Below, piece after piece: positions 8,082-17,020 of a stretch of 64,000 nt of DNA. The position numbers were made by a program, and so were the translations under genes. Source of the DNA: Aeromicrobium tamlense (GTDB lineage Bacteria > Actinomycetota > Actinomycetes > Propionibacteriales > Nocardioidaceae); contig NZ_JACBZN010000001.1 in NCBI RefSeq assembly GCF_013408555.1, forward strand, positions 558,001-622,000. The letters are read 5' to 3'. The notes beneath the pieces are model-generated. The model made no database searches. It saw only the letters and a program-made list of their open reading frames with translations, and was not told the DNA's origin. Position 1 is the stretch's first letter; every line of letters begins with the position of its first letter.

Positions 8082-9745
8082 TGCGTGTCATGGCCCAGAT
8101 GGGCATGGTGATGAACCTCGACAAGTGCATCGGCTGCCAGACGTGCTCGGTCACGTGCAAGCAGGCGTGGACGAACCGCGCGGGAACCGAGTACGTGTGG
8201 TTCAACAACGTCGAGACGCGGCCCGGCCAGGGCTACCCCCGCCGGTACGAGGACCAGGAGCAGTGGAAGGGCGGCTGGGAGCTGAACCGCCGCGGCAACC
8301 TGACGCTCAAGGCCGGTGGCCGGCTGCGCAAGCTGTTCGGCATCTTCGCCAGCCCCGTCCAGCCCGAGCTGAGCGACTACTACGAGCCGTGGACGTACGA
8401 CTACTCCACGCTCATCGAGGCCCCGCTGGGCGACGACTTCCCAGTGGCACGTCCGAAGTCGCTCATCACCGGCGAGGACACCAAGGTCTCGTGGTCGGCC
8501 AACTGGGACGACAACCTCGCCGGCACGAGCGAGCTGGGGCACCTCGACCCGATCGTGGAGAAGGTCCGCCGCGAGAGCGAGGACAGGATCAGGTTCGAGT
8601 TCGAGCAGACCTTCATGTTCTACCTCCCGCGGATCTGCGAGCACTGCCTCAACCCGTCGTGCATGGCGTCGTGCCCCTCGGGCGCGATCTACAAGCGCGC
8701 CGAGGACGGCATCGTGCTGGTCGACCAGGATCGCTGCCGCGGCTGGCGCCAGTGCATCACCGGCTGTCCGTACAAGAAGATCTACTTCAACCACAAGTCC
8801 GGCAAGGCCGAGAAGTGCACGTTCTGCTACCCGCGGATCGAGGTCGGACTGCCCACCGTCTGCGCCGAGACGTGCGTCGGCCGACTGCGCTACCTGGGCC
8901 TGTTCCTCTACGACGCCGACGCCGTGACGGACGCCGCCTCGACCCCGGACCCGCAGGACCTGTACGAGGCCCAGCTGGACCTCATGCTGGACCCGAGCGA
9001 CCCCGAGGTGGCGCGGCTGGCCCGCGAGCAGGGCATCCCCGAGGACTGGATCGACGCGGCCCGGAGGTCGCCGGTCTACGCGCTGGCGAAGACGTACCGC
9101 GTGGCGCTGCCGCTGCATCCGGAGTACCGCACGATGCCGATGGTCTGGTACGTCCCGCCGCTGTCGCCGATCGTCGATCTCCTGCGCGAGCAGGGCCACG
9201 ACGCCGAGGCCCCCGAGACGCTCTTCGGCGCGATCGGCTCGCTGCGGATCCCGATGGAGTACCTCGCCGAGCTGTTCACCGCCGGCGACACCGAGGTGAT
9301 CGCCGAGGTGCTGAACAAGCTCGCGGCGATGCGGTCCTACATGCGCGACGTGAGCCTGGGGCGCGAGCCCGACGGCTCGATCCCCGAGGCGGTCGGGATG
9401 ACCGAGGAGTCGATGTACGAGATGTACCGGCTCATGGCGATCGCCAAGTACGAGGAGCGCTACGTCATTCCCAAGGCGCACGCCGAGGACGCCCACCACC
9501 TCGAGGAGATCGGCTGCTCCCTCGACTTCGAGGACGGCCCCGGCATGGGCGGCTCGGGCCCCTTCGGCGAGGCCAGCGGAGGACCTGTGCCGGTCGCGGT
9601 CGAGACCTTCCAGGCACTTCGCGACCGCCAGCAGACCGACACCCCGGCCGGCGGCGAGCGCCTGCGTTCGCGCGTCAACCTCCTCAACTGGGACGGCAAC
9701 GGCGTGCCGCAGGGGTTGTTCCCCGACCGGAGCGAGGATTCATGA
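8081..9745 (+). CDS. narH: respiratory nitrate reductase beta subunit NarH
   Basis: 554 residues, the iron-sulfur electron-transfer subunit between NarI hemes and NarG. Four cysteine clusters are visible: Cys16/19/22/26 (KCIGCQTCSVTCK), ICEHCLNPSCMASC, RCRGWRQCITGC (the Trp replacing a Cys marks the 3Fe-4S cluster) and EKCTFC with CAETC. The ATG is part of TGATG shared with the narG stop, preceded by CAGGAGGTGA. It ends inside the narJ start (ATGA). Confidence 0.97.
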   Translation: MRVMAQMGMVMNLDKCIGCQTCSVTCKQAWTNRAGTEYVWFNNVETRPGQGYPRRYEDQEQWKGGWELNRRGNLTLKAGGRLRKLFGIFASPVQPELSDYYEPWTYDYSTLIEAPLGDDFPVARPKSLITGEDTKVSWSANWDDNLAGTSELGHLDPIVEKVRRESEDRIRFEFEQTFMFYLPRICEHCLNPSCMASCPSGAIYKRAEDGIVLVDQDRCRGWRQCITGCPYKKIYFNHKSGKAEKCTFCYPRIEVGLPTVCAETCVGRLRYLGLFLYDADAVTDAASTPDPQDLYEAQLDLMLDPSDPEVARLAREQGIPEDWIDAARRSPVYALAKTYRVALPLHPEYRTMPMVWYVPPLSPIVDLLREQGHDAEAPETLFGAIGSLRIPMEYLAELFTAGDTEVIAEVLNKLAAMRSYMRDVSLGREPDGSIPEAVGMTEESMYEMYRLMAIAKYEERYVIPKAHAEDAHHLEEIGCSLDFEDGPGMGGSGPFGEASGGPVPVAVETFQALRDRQQTDTPAGGERLRSRVNLLNWDGNGVPQGLFPDRSEDS

Positions 9746-10371
9746 GCACCCAGGTCGTCCACCAGGTCGCGTCGTGGGTGCTCTCGTACCCGCACGACGA
9801 CGTGATCGAGGCGCTGCCGCAGCTGACGGCGGCGCTGCGCGAGCAGCGCCCGACTCGCGCCGTGCGCGAGCTGCTCGAGGTCATCGAGCGGCTCGCCGCC
9901 ACCGACCCGGAGGAGCTGCGCCACCTCTACGTCGACACGTTCGACCTGACCCGACGGCACGCGCTGCACCTCTCGTACTGGACCGAGGGCGACACCCGTC
10001 GCCGTGGCGAGGTGCTCGCCGCGTTCAAGCAGGTCTACCGCGACAGCGGCCAGGTCGTCCGGCTCGGCGGCGAGCTGCCCGACCACCTCCCGGTCGTGCT
10101 GGAGTTCGCCGCGGTCGTCGACCCGGAGGCGGGCGCCGCGCTGCTGCAGCGGTACCGCGCGAGCCTCGAGCTGCTGCGCATCGAGCTGGAGGACGACGCA
10201 TCCCCGTGGGCCGGGGCCGTGCGCGCGGTGTGCGCGACCCTGCCGGGGGAGTCGCCCCGCACGCGCACCGAGGCGATGGCCCTCGCCGGACCCGTGCAGC
10301 CCACCGAGACCGTCGGCCTGGAGCCGTTCGACCCGCGGCTGCTGCCGCTCGCGGAAGGAGCACGCCGATGA
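9742..10371 (+). CDS. narJ: nitrate reductase molybdenum-cofactor assembly chaperone NarJ
   Basis: 209 residues. NarJ is a cytoplasmic chaperone that binds apo-NarG for cofactor and FS0 insertion and is not part of the final enzyme. It has the all-helical TorD-like fold signature: VASWVLSYP near the N-terminus, LRHLYVDTFDLTRRHALHLSYW, then GELPDHLPVVLEFA. ATG overlaps the narH stop by 4 nt and its own stop overlaps narI by 4 nt, so expression is coupled. Confidence 0.95.
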   Translation: MSTQVVHQVASWVLSYPHDDVIEALPQLTAALREQRPTRAVRELLEVIERLAATDPEELRHLYVDTFDLTRRHALHLSYWTEGDTRRRGEVLAAFKQVYRDSGQVVRLGGELPDHLPVVLEFAAVVDPEAGAALLQRYRASLELLRIELEDDASPWAGAVRAVCATLPGESPRTRTEAMALAGPVQPTETVGLEPFDPRLLPLAEGARR

Positions 10372-11129
10372 ACGTCCTGCTGTGGGGCGTCCTGCCCTAC
10401 GTGATGCTGGCGGTGCTGGTCGGCGGCACGATCTGGCGCTACCGCTACGACAAGTTCGGCTGGACGACCCGCTCGTCGCAGCTCTACGAGTCCCGGCTGC
10501 TGCGGATCGGCTCGCCCGCGTTCCACTTCGGCATCCTCATGGTCGCGATCGGCCACTTCGGCGGCCTCGTCATCCCCGAGAGCTGGACCGAGGCGGTGGG
10601 CGTCACGGAGGACATCTACCACTTCAACGCCCTGTTCTTCGGCACGATCGCGGGCCTGCTGACGCTCGGCGGGCTGGCCCTGCTGATCTACCGCCGCCGC
10701 ACGACCGGACCCGTCTTCATGGCCACCACCACGAACGACAAGGTCATGTACGTCGTGCTGGTCGCCGCGATCGTGCTGGGACTGTGGACCACGCTCGTCT
10801 CGATCGGCGCCGGCCACGAGGCGCACAACTACCGCGAGACGGTCTCGCCGTGGTTCCGATCGATCTTCGTGCTCCAGCCCGACGTCGACGCGATGGCGGC
10901 GGCCCCGTTCCAGTTCCACATCCACGTGCTGGTGGGGATGCTGCTGTTCACGATCTGGCCGTTCACCCGGCTCGTGCACGCCTTCACCGCACCGCTGCAC
11001 TACCTGTTCCGCCCGTACATCGTCTACCGGAGCCGCGATGCGGCGCACGGTGCCGGAGCCCGTGACCCGCGGCCCGGCTGGGACCCCGTCGGCACCCGTG
11101 ACAACGCGGGAAGAAGGAGAGACCGGTGA
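10368..11129 (+). CDS. narI: respiratory nitrate reductase gamma subunit NarI (cytochrome b)
   Basis: 253 residues with five predicted membrane helices. It takes electrons from menaquinol and passes them to NarH through two b hemes. Four heme-ligand histidines occur in family positions: His53 and His63 (FHFGILMVAIGHFGG), and His184/186 with His204 (FQFHIHVLVG, RLVHAF). The C-terminal 30 residues are a hydrophilic, Arg/Gly-rich tail without recognisable function. ATG overlaps narJ; the stop overlaps the narK GTG. Confidence 0.96.
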   Translation: MNVLLWGVLPYVMLAVLVGGTIWRYRYDKFGWTTRSSQLYESRLLRIGSPAFHFGILMVAIGHFGGLVIPESWTEAVGVTEDIYHFNALFFGTIAGLLTLGGLALLIYRRRTTGPVFMATTTNDKVMYVVLVAAIVLGLWTTLVSIGAGHEAHNYRETVSPWFRSIFVLQPDVDAMAAAPFQFHIHVLVGMLLFTIWPFTRLVHAFTAPLHYLFRPYIVYRSRDAAHGAGARDPRPGWDPVGTRDNAGRRRDR

Positions 11130-12331
11130 GCGATCAGCAGCAGGCCCTCGAGGCGGGACGGGGCCGGAACCTGGCACTGGCCACGCTCGCGTTCGCGATC
11201 AGCTTCTGGGCGTGGAACGTCATCGCGCCGCTGGGCGTGAGGTACGCCGAGCAGCTCGACCTGACCGCGGGGGAGAAGTCGCTGCTCGTGGCGACGCCCG
11301 TGCTGGTCGGCTCGCTCGGCCGCATCCTGGCCGGCGCCCTGACCGACCGCTTCGGCGGTCGGATCATGTTCCCCGCCCTCATGCTCGTGTCGGCGCCGTT
11401 CGTGCTGCTCGTCGCGTTCGCCGGCGACCGGGGCTCGTACCCGCTGCTGCTGCTGTTCGGCTTCTTCCTCGGCATCGCGGGCACGACGTTCGCGGTGGGC
11501 ATCCCGTTCGTGAACGCGTGGTTCGACAAGCCGCGCCGCGGCTTCGCGACGGGCGTGTTCGGCGCGGGCATGGGCGGCACCGCCCTCTCGGCGTTCTTCA
11601 CGCCGCGGATGGTCGAGTGGTTCGGCTACGGGATGACGCACGTCCTCATCGCGGCGGCGCTGGTCGCCGTGGCGCTCCTGTCGTGGACGATGATGCGCGA
11701 CTCGCCCGCATGGTCCGCCAACCACGACCCGGTCGTGCCGAAGCTGGTCGGCGCCGCGAAGCTGCCGATCACGTGGCAGCTGTCGTTCCTGTACGCCGTG
11801 GCGTTCGGTGGCTTCGTCGCCTTCTCCACCTACCTACCGACGTACCTCAAGGACGTCTACGACTTCGACCTCGCCGCGGCGGGCACCCGCACCGCCGGCT
11901 TCGCGCTGGCCGCGGTGGCCGCGCGACCGCTGGGCGGCATCCTGTCGGACAAGGTCGGCCCGAAGGTGATCACCGGGGTCTCGCTGCTCGGCACCGTCGT
12001 GATGGCCGGCGTGGTCGCGCTGCAGCCCGTGCCCGAGGTCCCGGCAGGTGCCGCGTTCATCCTGCTGGCGCTGTTCCTGGGGCTGGGCACCGGATCGGTG
12101 TTCGCGTGGGTCGCGCAGCTGGCGCCGCCCGAGCGGGTCGGCAGCGTCACCGGCATCGTCGGCGCCGCCGGCGGCCTTGGCGGCTTCTTCCCGCCGCTGG
12201 TCATGGGAGCCACCTACAACGAGGCGGACCACAGCTACACGGTCGGCCTCGTCCTGCTGATGGTCGTGGCGCTGGGCGCCTGCGCGTTCTCCCAGTGGGG
12301 GATCAGGGCGAAGCGGACCACCTCGGCCTAG
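11126..12331 (+). CDS. narK: nitrate/nitrite transporter NarK (MFS)
   Basis: 401 residues, twelve predicted membrane helices of the major facilitator superfamily. It brings nitrate in and/or moves nitrite out. Conserved features include the first-helix FAISFWAWNVIAPLG, the MFS loop GRILAGALTDRFGGR, and the nitrate-signature glycine-rich helices GTTFAVGIPFVNAWF and VTGIVGAAGGLGGFFPP. GTG start overlaps the narI stop by 4 nt, making it the fifth gene of the nar operon. NarK being last, rather than first as in E. coli, is common in actinobacteria. Confidence 0.94.
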   Translation: MSDQQQALEAGRGRNLALATLAFAISFWAWNVIAPLGVRYAEQLDLTAGEKSLLVATPVLVGSLGRILAGALTDRFGGRIMFPALMLVSAPFVLLVAFAGDRGSYPLLLLFGFFLGIAGTTFAVGIPFVNAWFDKPRRGFATGVFGAGMGGTALSAFFTPRMVEWFGYGMTHVLIAAALVAVALLSWTMMRDSPAWSANHDPVVPKLVGAAKLPITWQLSFLYAVAFGGFVAFSTYLPTYLKDVYDFDLAAAGTRTAGFALAAVAARPLGGILSDKVGPKVITGVSLLGTVVMAGVVALQPVPEVPAGAAFILLALFLGLGTGSVFAWVAQLAPPERVGSVTGIVGAAGGLGGFFPPLVMGATYNEADHSYTVGLVLLMVVALGACAFSQWGIRAKRTTSA

Positions 12332-12337
12332 CCCGCC

Positions 12338-13912
12338 TCAGCCGATCCCCAGCAGGTTCGCCATCACGGTCACGCCCGTGACGATGATGACGATGCCGAT
12401 GACGTCGAACACGATGCCCGACCGGAGCATCTTGGTGATCGGCACCATGCCGGTGCCGTAGACGATCGCGTTCGGAGGCGTCGACACCGGCAGCATGAAC
12501 CCGAACGACGCGCCGAACACCGCGGCCAGCACGGGGATCGCCGGGTTCACGTCGGCGGCGAGCGCCAGCTGGGCGGCGATCGGCGCGACCACGACCACGC
12601 TGGCGGTGTTGCTCGTGGTCTCGCTGATGATCACGGCGATGACGGTGGCCAGGATGGTGATGCCGACGAGCGTCTCGGTGCCCAGCAGGTCGCCCAGGGA
12701 GGTGCCCATCGTCTCGGCCAGACCCGTGGACGACAGCAGTCCGCCCAGCGCGATGCCGCTGCCGAACAGGATGATCGTGCCCCAGTCGATCTTCACCGCG
12801 TCGTTCCAGCTCAGGGTGAACTCGCGCCTGCCCCAGTCCAGCGGCAGCAGGAACAGCAGCGAGGCGGCGAAGATCGCGACCGCGCCCTCGTCGAGGTGCT
12901 CCAGCAGCCAGTCGTAGGTGTCGGACTCGCCGCCGGTGACCAGGCCGACCGCGCCGGGCAGCACCCACAGGGCGACCGCGGTGCCGAACGCGATGAGGGT
13001 GTTGCGGCCTCCGGGGCCCATCGTGCCGAGCTTCTGGCGCTCCTCGGCGATGTAGCCCTCGACGCCCTCGACGCGCTTGATCTCGGGCTTGTTGAGCCGC
13101 ACCAGCAGGACGCACAGCACGAGGAACATCAGCAGCACGAGCGGGAAGGCCAGGATCATCCACTGGAAGAACGGGATCGTGACGTCGAGCTCCTCCTCCA
13201 GGTACGCGCGGCCGATGAGGTTCGGCGGGCTGCCGACGGGCGTGAGCAGTCCGCCGACGCTGGCGCTGTAGGCCACCATCAGCATCAGGGCGGTGGCGAA
13301 CTGCAGCCGCTGCGGGTTCAGGTCGGTGTCACCGTCGCTGCTGCGGCGCATCGCCGAGGCCATGAAGCCGACGATGCCGGCGCCGATCGGCATCATCATG
13401 GCCGCCGTCGCGGTGTTGGAGACGAAGCCGCTCAGCACGGCGGTGATCGCGCCGAACGCCACGATGATGCGCGTGGTCGACGCGGCGACCCCCGGCAAAC
13501 TCAGGATCCCGAACGCGAAGCGGCGGTCGAGCCCGTGCTTGCGCATCGACTCGGCCAGGATGAAGCCGCCGATGAACACGAAGATCGTGCTGTTGCCGAA
13601 GGCCCCGAAGACGTCGTCGGCCGTCGCGATGCCGAGCGCGATCACCGCTGCCATCGCGAGCATCGCGGTGACGGGGATCGGGATCGCCTCGCAGATCCAG
13701 TAGACGGCGACCCACGCCAGCACCCCGGCCAGGCGCTGCGCCGGCTCGTCGAGCGCGCTGCACGCGAGGTACGTGACGATGCCCAGGACCGGGCCCGCGA
13801 ACAGACCCGTGGTGCGGCGGATGCGCTCGAAGCGCTGCTCGGCCGGACTGAGCGTCTCCTGGACCTCGTCGAACGTGCGGTAGGTGGTCGGTCGTTCCTC
13901 GGCCGTGCTCAT
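12338..13912 (-). CDS. SLC13/DASS-family anion:sodium symporter
   Basis: 524 residues, a divalent anion/Na+ symporter-type membrane protein. Both repeated SNT-type substrate motifs of the DASS family are visible: VSNTATAAMMMPIG with VGGLLTPVGSPPNLIG in the first half, and SETTSNTASVVVVAPI with GFMLPVSTPPNAI in the second. Likely substrates are C4-dicarboxylates or related anions; sequence alone does not separate these from sulfate or phosphate. It converges with narK with only 6 bp between stops, so they are not co-transcribed. Start ATG at 13912 follows a G-rich ribosome site. Confidence 0.9.
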   Translation of the reverse strand: MSTAEERPTTYRTFDEVQETLSPAEQRFERIRRTTGLFAGPVLGIVTYLACSALDEPAQRLAGVLAWVAVYWICEAIPIPVTAMLAMAAVIALGIATADDVFGAFGNSTIFVFIGGFILAESMRKHGLDRRFAFGILSLPGVAASTTRIIVAFGAITAVLSGFVSNTATAAMMMPIGAGIVGFMASAMRRSSDGDTDLNPQRLQFATALMLMVAYSASVGGLLTPVGSPPNLIGRAYLEEELDVTIPFFQWMILAFPLVLLMFLVLCVLLVRLNKPEIKRVEGVEGYIAEERQKLGTMGPGGRNTLIAFGTAVALWVLPGAVGLVTGGESDTYDWLLEHLDEGAVAIFAASLLFLLPLDWGRREFTLSWNDAVKIDWGTIILFGSGIALGGLLSSTGLAETMGTSLGDLLGTETLVGITILATVIAVIISETTSNTASVVVVAPIAAQLALAADVNPAIPVLAAVFGASFGFMLPVSTPPNAIVYGTGMVPITKMLRSGIVFDVIGIVIIVTGVTVMANLLGIG

Positions 13913-13968
13913 CGCGCCCCCCTGGCGGTGGTGATCGAAGTCACATCAGCCTAGGGAGGCCGCGGGCG

Positions 13969-14295
13969 TTACGCGAACGGGAGCTCGGCCTGGTCGTCCT
14001 CGTCGTCGGCGCTGCTGGCCAGGTGGCGGTGCGCCTGGAGGATCTCGACCTCGGGCCGCTCGGCCATCCACCGCTCCACGGCGTCGAGCACCTCGACGAC
14101 GTGCGCGCGGTCGATCGAGACGAGGGAGCCGCCGATCCCCGCGCGGCGGTAGAGGTCGAGGGAGTCGGTCTCGGCGGCGGACACCGAGAACCGGCGCCGC
14201 AGCTCGTTGACGATCGGGCGGACGATGGCGCGCTTCTCCTTGAGGGAGTGCACGTCACCGAGCCGCAGGTCGAACTCGATCCATCCCACCCACAC
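13969..14295 (-). CDS. DUF503 domain protein
   Basis: 108 residues starting MWVGWIEFDLRLGDVHSLKEKR, the strongly conserved N-terminus of DUF503 proteins (YlxP/Rv2840c-like), followed by a ferredoxin-like region and an acidic C-terminus. Function is unknown; homologues often sit beside ribosome-maturation genes, but not here. The GTG start is preceded at 6 nt by CACACT, suggesting a leaderless transcript. Confidence 0.88.
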   Translation of the reverse strand: MWVGWIEFDLRLGDVHSLKEKRAIVRPIVNELRRRFSVSAAETDSLDLYRRAGIGGSLVSIDRAHVVEVLDAVERWMAERPEVEILQAHRHLASSADDEDDQAELPFA

Positions 14296-14299
14296 GTGA

Positions 14300-14863
14300 T
14301 CAGTGTGGCAGGAGGTCGTCGACGAGACGGTGGAGGTGCGTGCGCAGGTCCTCGAGGGGCTCGGCGGTGCGCAGGGCGCGGGCGGTCAGGATCGCGCCCT
14401 CGATGGCGCTGATCTGGAAGCGGGCGAGCGCCGTGGCGGGCTCCGGCTCGGCCCCGGCCTCGACCAGGAGGTCGGCGAAGGAGCGGGTCCAGGTGTCGAA
14501 CACCTCGGCCGCGGCCTCGACGACCTCGGGGAACTCACTGCCGGCGATCGCGGCCGCGGCGACCGGGCAGCCGAGGGCGAAGTCGTGGCGCTCGAGCTGG
14601 CCCACCCACCAGTCGACCCGCCGGTCGAGGTGCGCGTGCGGGCCGGACGCACCGTCGCGGCGGGCCATGAAGTCGCCGGCCCGACGGGTGGCCGCCGCGA
14701 CGAGCTCGGCCTTGCCCCCGGGGAAGTGCTGGTAGATCGACTGGCGCGCCGTCCCGCTGGAGCTGAGCAGCTCGGCGATCCCGGTGCCCTGCACGCCGTG
14801 GCGGCGCAGGGACGTGATCGTGGCGTCGAGGAGCCGCTCGCGGGGCGAGGTGCGGGAGGCCAT
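14300..14863 (-). CDS. TetR family transcriptional repressor
   Basis: 187 residues. N-terminal TetR helix-turn-helix: RERLLDATITSLRRHGVQGTGIAELLSSSGTARQSIYQHFPGGKAELV. The remaining helical region should bind a small ligand, not identifiable. I place the start at the ATG at 14863 because a TATGGT hexamer ends 7 nt before it; an in-frame ATG at 14875 adds four residues but lies in the operator. It diverges from a thioesterase and shares a perfect 16-bp palindrome with it, so it probably represses both that gene and itself. Confidence 0.9.
   Translation of the reverse strand: MASRTSPRERLLDATITSLRRHGVQGTGIAELLSSSGTARQSIYQHFPGGKAELVAAATRRAGDFMARRDGASGPHAHLDRRVDWWVGQLERHDFALGCPVAAAAIAGSEFPEVVEAAAEVFDTWTRSFADLLVEAGAEPEPATALARFQISAIEGAILTARALRTAEPLEDLRTHLHRLVDDLLPH
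14302..14307 (-). promoter_or_regulatory. probable -10 of the DUF503 gene (leaderless)
   Basis: On the minus strand CACACT ends 6 nt before the GTG at 14295. It lies within the last codons of tetR, which is transcribed in the same direction. Confidence 0.35.
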
Positions 14864-14865
14864 GG

Positions 14866-14894
14866 TGGACACCATAGACCGATCGGTCTACATT
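14866..14894 (+). promoter_or_regulatory. sigma-A type promoter of the PaaI-like thioesterase
   Basis: TGGACA at 14866-14871 and TACATT at 14889-14894 are 17 bp apart. The -10 ends 7 nt before the ATG at 14902, so the transcript is probably leaderless. The operator palindrome occupies the spacer. On the opposite strand, TATGGT at 14876-14871 stands 7 nt before the tetR ATG. Confidence 0.6.
14875..14890. promoter_or_regulatory. TetR operator palindrome between tetR and the thioesterase gene
   Basis: TAGACCGATCGGTCTA is a perfect 16-bp palindrome, typical of TetR-family operators. It fills the spacer of the rightward promoter and touches the -10 of both divergent promoters, so binding would block both. 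Confidence 0.82.
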
Positions 14895-14901
14895 GACCAG
14901 C

Positions 14902-15375
14902 ATGACCGCCCTGCCGCTCACCGATGACCAGCTCGCCGCGATGTCCCGCATGACCGGGCTCGAGTTCCTGCAGTTCGCCTTCACGCTGCCGCGCGACCAG
15001 CGTCCCGCCGTGATCGGCGACCTCTTCGGCATGCAGGTGCTGTCGTTGGAGGAGGGGAAGGTGTCGTTCTCGATCCAGTCGCTGCCGACGGCGGCCAACC
15101 CGCTCGGCACGCTGCACGGCGGCGCCTGCGCGACCCTGCTGGACTCGGTGATGGGCTGCGCCGTGCACACGATGCTCGGCCCCGGCGTCGGCTACGGCAC
15201 GCTCGAGCTCAAGGTCAACTACATCCGCACCGTGCCGGTGGACGGCCGCACGCTGACCGGCACCGGGTCGATCATCCACGTCGGCCGCAGCACCGCCACG
15301 GCCGAGGGCAAGGTGCTCGACCCCGACGGCAAGCTCGTCGCGCACGGCACCACCACCTGCATGATCTACTCCTGA
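14902..15375 (+). CDS. PaaI/hotdog-fold acyl-CoA thioesterase
   Basis: 157 residues with one hotdog domain. The core signature NPLGTLHGGACATLLDSVMGCAV (the HGG helix) and LKVNYIRTVPVDGRTLTGTGSIIHVGRSTATAEG match the PaaI/YdiI thioesterase family, which hydrolyses acyl- or aroyl-CoA. The catalytic acidic residue is probably the Asp in TLLDSVMG. Controlled by the divergent TetR regulator through the shared palindrome. Substrate unknown; a TetR ligand that is an acyl-CoA or its precursor is a reasonable inference. Confidence 0.88.
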   Translation: MTALPLTDDQLAAMSRMTGLEFLQFAFTLPRDQRPAVIGDLFGMQVLSLEEGKVSFSIQSLPTAANPLGTLHGGACATLLDSVMGCAVHTMLGPGVGYGTLELKVNYIRTVPVDGRTLTGTGSIIHVGRSTATAEGKVLDPDGKLVAHGTTTCMIYS

Positions 15376-15462
15376 GCGGTGGCGGCGACGACCGCTAGGG
15401 TGGTCGTCAGGTGTGCCGGGAAGTCTGGTCGGCGTCCTGCCACCGACCCCTGAAGGACTGCC

Positions 15463-16713
15463 ATGACCTCACCCGGCCTGTTCACCCGCGGCAGCTGGCG
15501 CGAATCCGCTCGCATCGCCGACATCCTGCGGCGCGAGACCGTGGGCGGCACGATCCTCGTGGTCGCCGCCCTCGCCGCGCTGGTCTGGGCCAACTCGCCC
15601 TGGTCGGACGCGTACTTCGACCTCACCCAGGCCCGGATCGGTCCCGAGTCGCTCCACCTGGACCTGACCGTGGCGCACTGGGCCGCCGACGGGCTGCTCG
15701 CCATCTTCTTCTTCGTCGTCGGACTCGAGCTCAAGCGCGAGTTCGTCGCGGGCGACCTCAGCGATCCGCGCCGTGCCGCGCTGCCCGTCGTGGCGGCCAT
15801 GGGCGGCATGGCCGTCCCGGCCCTGATCTTCGTCGCGTTCAACGCCGGCAACGGCACCACCCACGGGTGGGCGATCCCCACGGCGACCGACATCGCCTTC
15901 GCGGTGGCGGTGCTGGCGGTGCTGAGCACGCACCTCCCGTCCGCGCTGCGCACGTTCCTGCTGACCCTCGCGGTCGTGGACGACCTGCTCGCGATCACGG
16001 TCATCGCGGTGTTCTACACCGCTTCGCTCGACCTCCTGATGCTCGGCGCCGCCGTGATCCCGCTCGCGCTGTTCGCCGTCGTCGCCCGCCGCGGTCCTCG
16101 CACGGGCTGGGTCCTGATTCCCCTCGCGCTGCTCACGTGGTGGTTCATGCACGAGTCGGGCGTCCACGCGACGGTGGCCGGCGTGCTGCTCGGCTTCACC
16201 GTGCCCGCGCGCGGCGACGACAGCATCGCCGAGCGGATGGAGCACCGGGTGCGTCCCGTGTCCACCGGAGTCGCCGTGCCGATCTTCGCCTTCACGGCCG
16301 CGGGCGTCGCCGTGTCGGGCGACGTGCTGGCCGACGCCTTCTCCTCGCCGGTCACCCTCGGCATCGTGGCGGGCCTCGTGCTCGGCAAGCCGATCGGCAT
16401 CGTGGGCAGCGCCATGCTGCTCTCGGCCACGACGAAGGCGCAGCTCGACCCGAGCATCCGCTGGGTCGACGTCCTCGGCGTGGCGATGCTCGCCGGCATT
16501 GGGTTCACGGTCTCGCTGCTGATCGGCGACCTCGCCTACGCGACGGACGCGCTCGAGGAGTACGTCAAGATCGGCGTGCTGGCCGGCTCACTGACGGCGT
16601 CGATCCTGGCCGCGATCGTCCTGCGGCGCCGCAATCGGCACTACCGCGACGTGGAGCGCGAGGAGTCGGTGGACGACGACGGCGACGGCGTGCCCGACGC
16701 GTTCCAGCGCTGA
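15463..16713 (+). CDS. nhaA: Na+/H+ antiporter NhaA
   Basis: 416 residues, about twelve membrane helices. It exports Na+ in exchange for protons in salt or alkaline stress. NhaA hallmarks: WANSPW near helix [28 protein letters not shown], and the ion-binding paired aspartates in [19 protein letters not shown]. The C-terminal tail is charged and ends [13 protein letters not shown]. An AAGGA ribosome site lies just upstream, and TAGGGT near 15395 may be the -10, giving a leader of roughly 55 nt. Confidence 0.95.
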   Translation: MTSPGLFTRGSWRESARIADILRRETVGGTILVVAALAALVWANSPWSDAYFDLTQARIGPESLHLDLTVAHWAADGLLAIFFFVVGLELKREFVAGDLSDPRRAALPVVAAMGGMAVPALIFVAFNAGNGTTHGWAIPTATDIAFAVAVLAVLSTHLPSALRTFLLTLAVVDDLLAITVIAVFYTASLDLLMLGAAVIPLALFAVVARRGPRTGWVLIPLALLTWWFMHESGVHATVAGVLLGFTVPARGDDSIAERMEHRVRPVSTGVAVPIFAFTAAGVAVSGDVLADAFSSPVTLGIVAGLVLGKPIGIVGSAMLLSATTKAQLDPSIRWVDVLGVAMLAGIGFTVSLLIGDLAYATDALEEYVKIGVLAGSLTASILAAIVLRRRNRHYRDVEREESVDDDGDGVPDAFQR

Positions 16714-16714
16714 G

Positions 16715-17020
16715 TCAGAGCACCCAGACGAAGCCCGCGGCGCAGATCCCCAGCAGCAGGACGAGCCACGGCGTGGTCCTCCAGCCGAGGAACGGCTTCT
16801 GCAGGATCACGATCGTCACGGCGTAGATGATGATCGCGAGCGGCACCGAGACGCCGAGCAGGATGATCTGGTCGCCGCGGCGGTCGTCGCCGATCGCCTG
16901 CGCGGCGCCGATCGCGCCGAACAGGCCGTGGATCGACGTGACCACCCACGTGATCGCCATGATCCGGCGGCGGACGATGTTGAGGGACTCCTCCGAGGCG
17001 TCGGGGAGGCGCTGGCTCAT
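16715..17020 (-). CDS. small membrane protein coupled to the MarR regulator
   Basis: 101 residues with three predicted membrane helices (about residues 20-45, 53-73 and 82-101). It is otherwise unlike any family I recognise. The ATG overlaps the marR stop by 4 nt (ATGA), so it is the second gene of a two-gene unit and probably under the same control. It converges with nhaA with a single base between the stops. It could be an export or sensing partner of the regulator; that is inference. Confidence 0.75.
   Translation of the reverse strand: MSQRLPDASEESLNIVRRRIMAITWVVTSIHGLFGAIGAAQAIGDDRRGDQIILLGVSVPLAIIIYAVTIVILQKPFLGWRTTPWLVLLLGICAAGFVWVL

Noticed and set aside
15376..15462. Riboswitch in the nhaA leader
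   Set aside because: Only a 6-bp stem (GGTCGG/CCGACC) near the ribosome site is visible; no known riboswitch core could be recognised.
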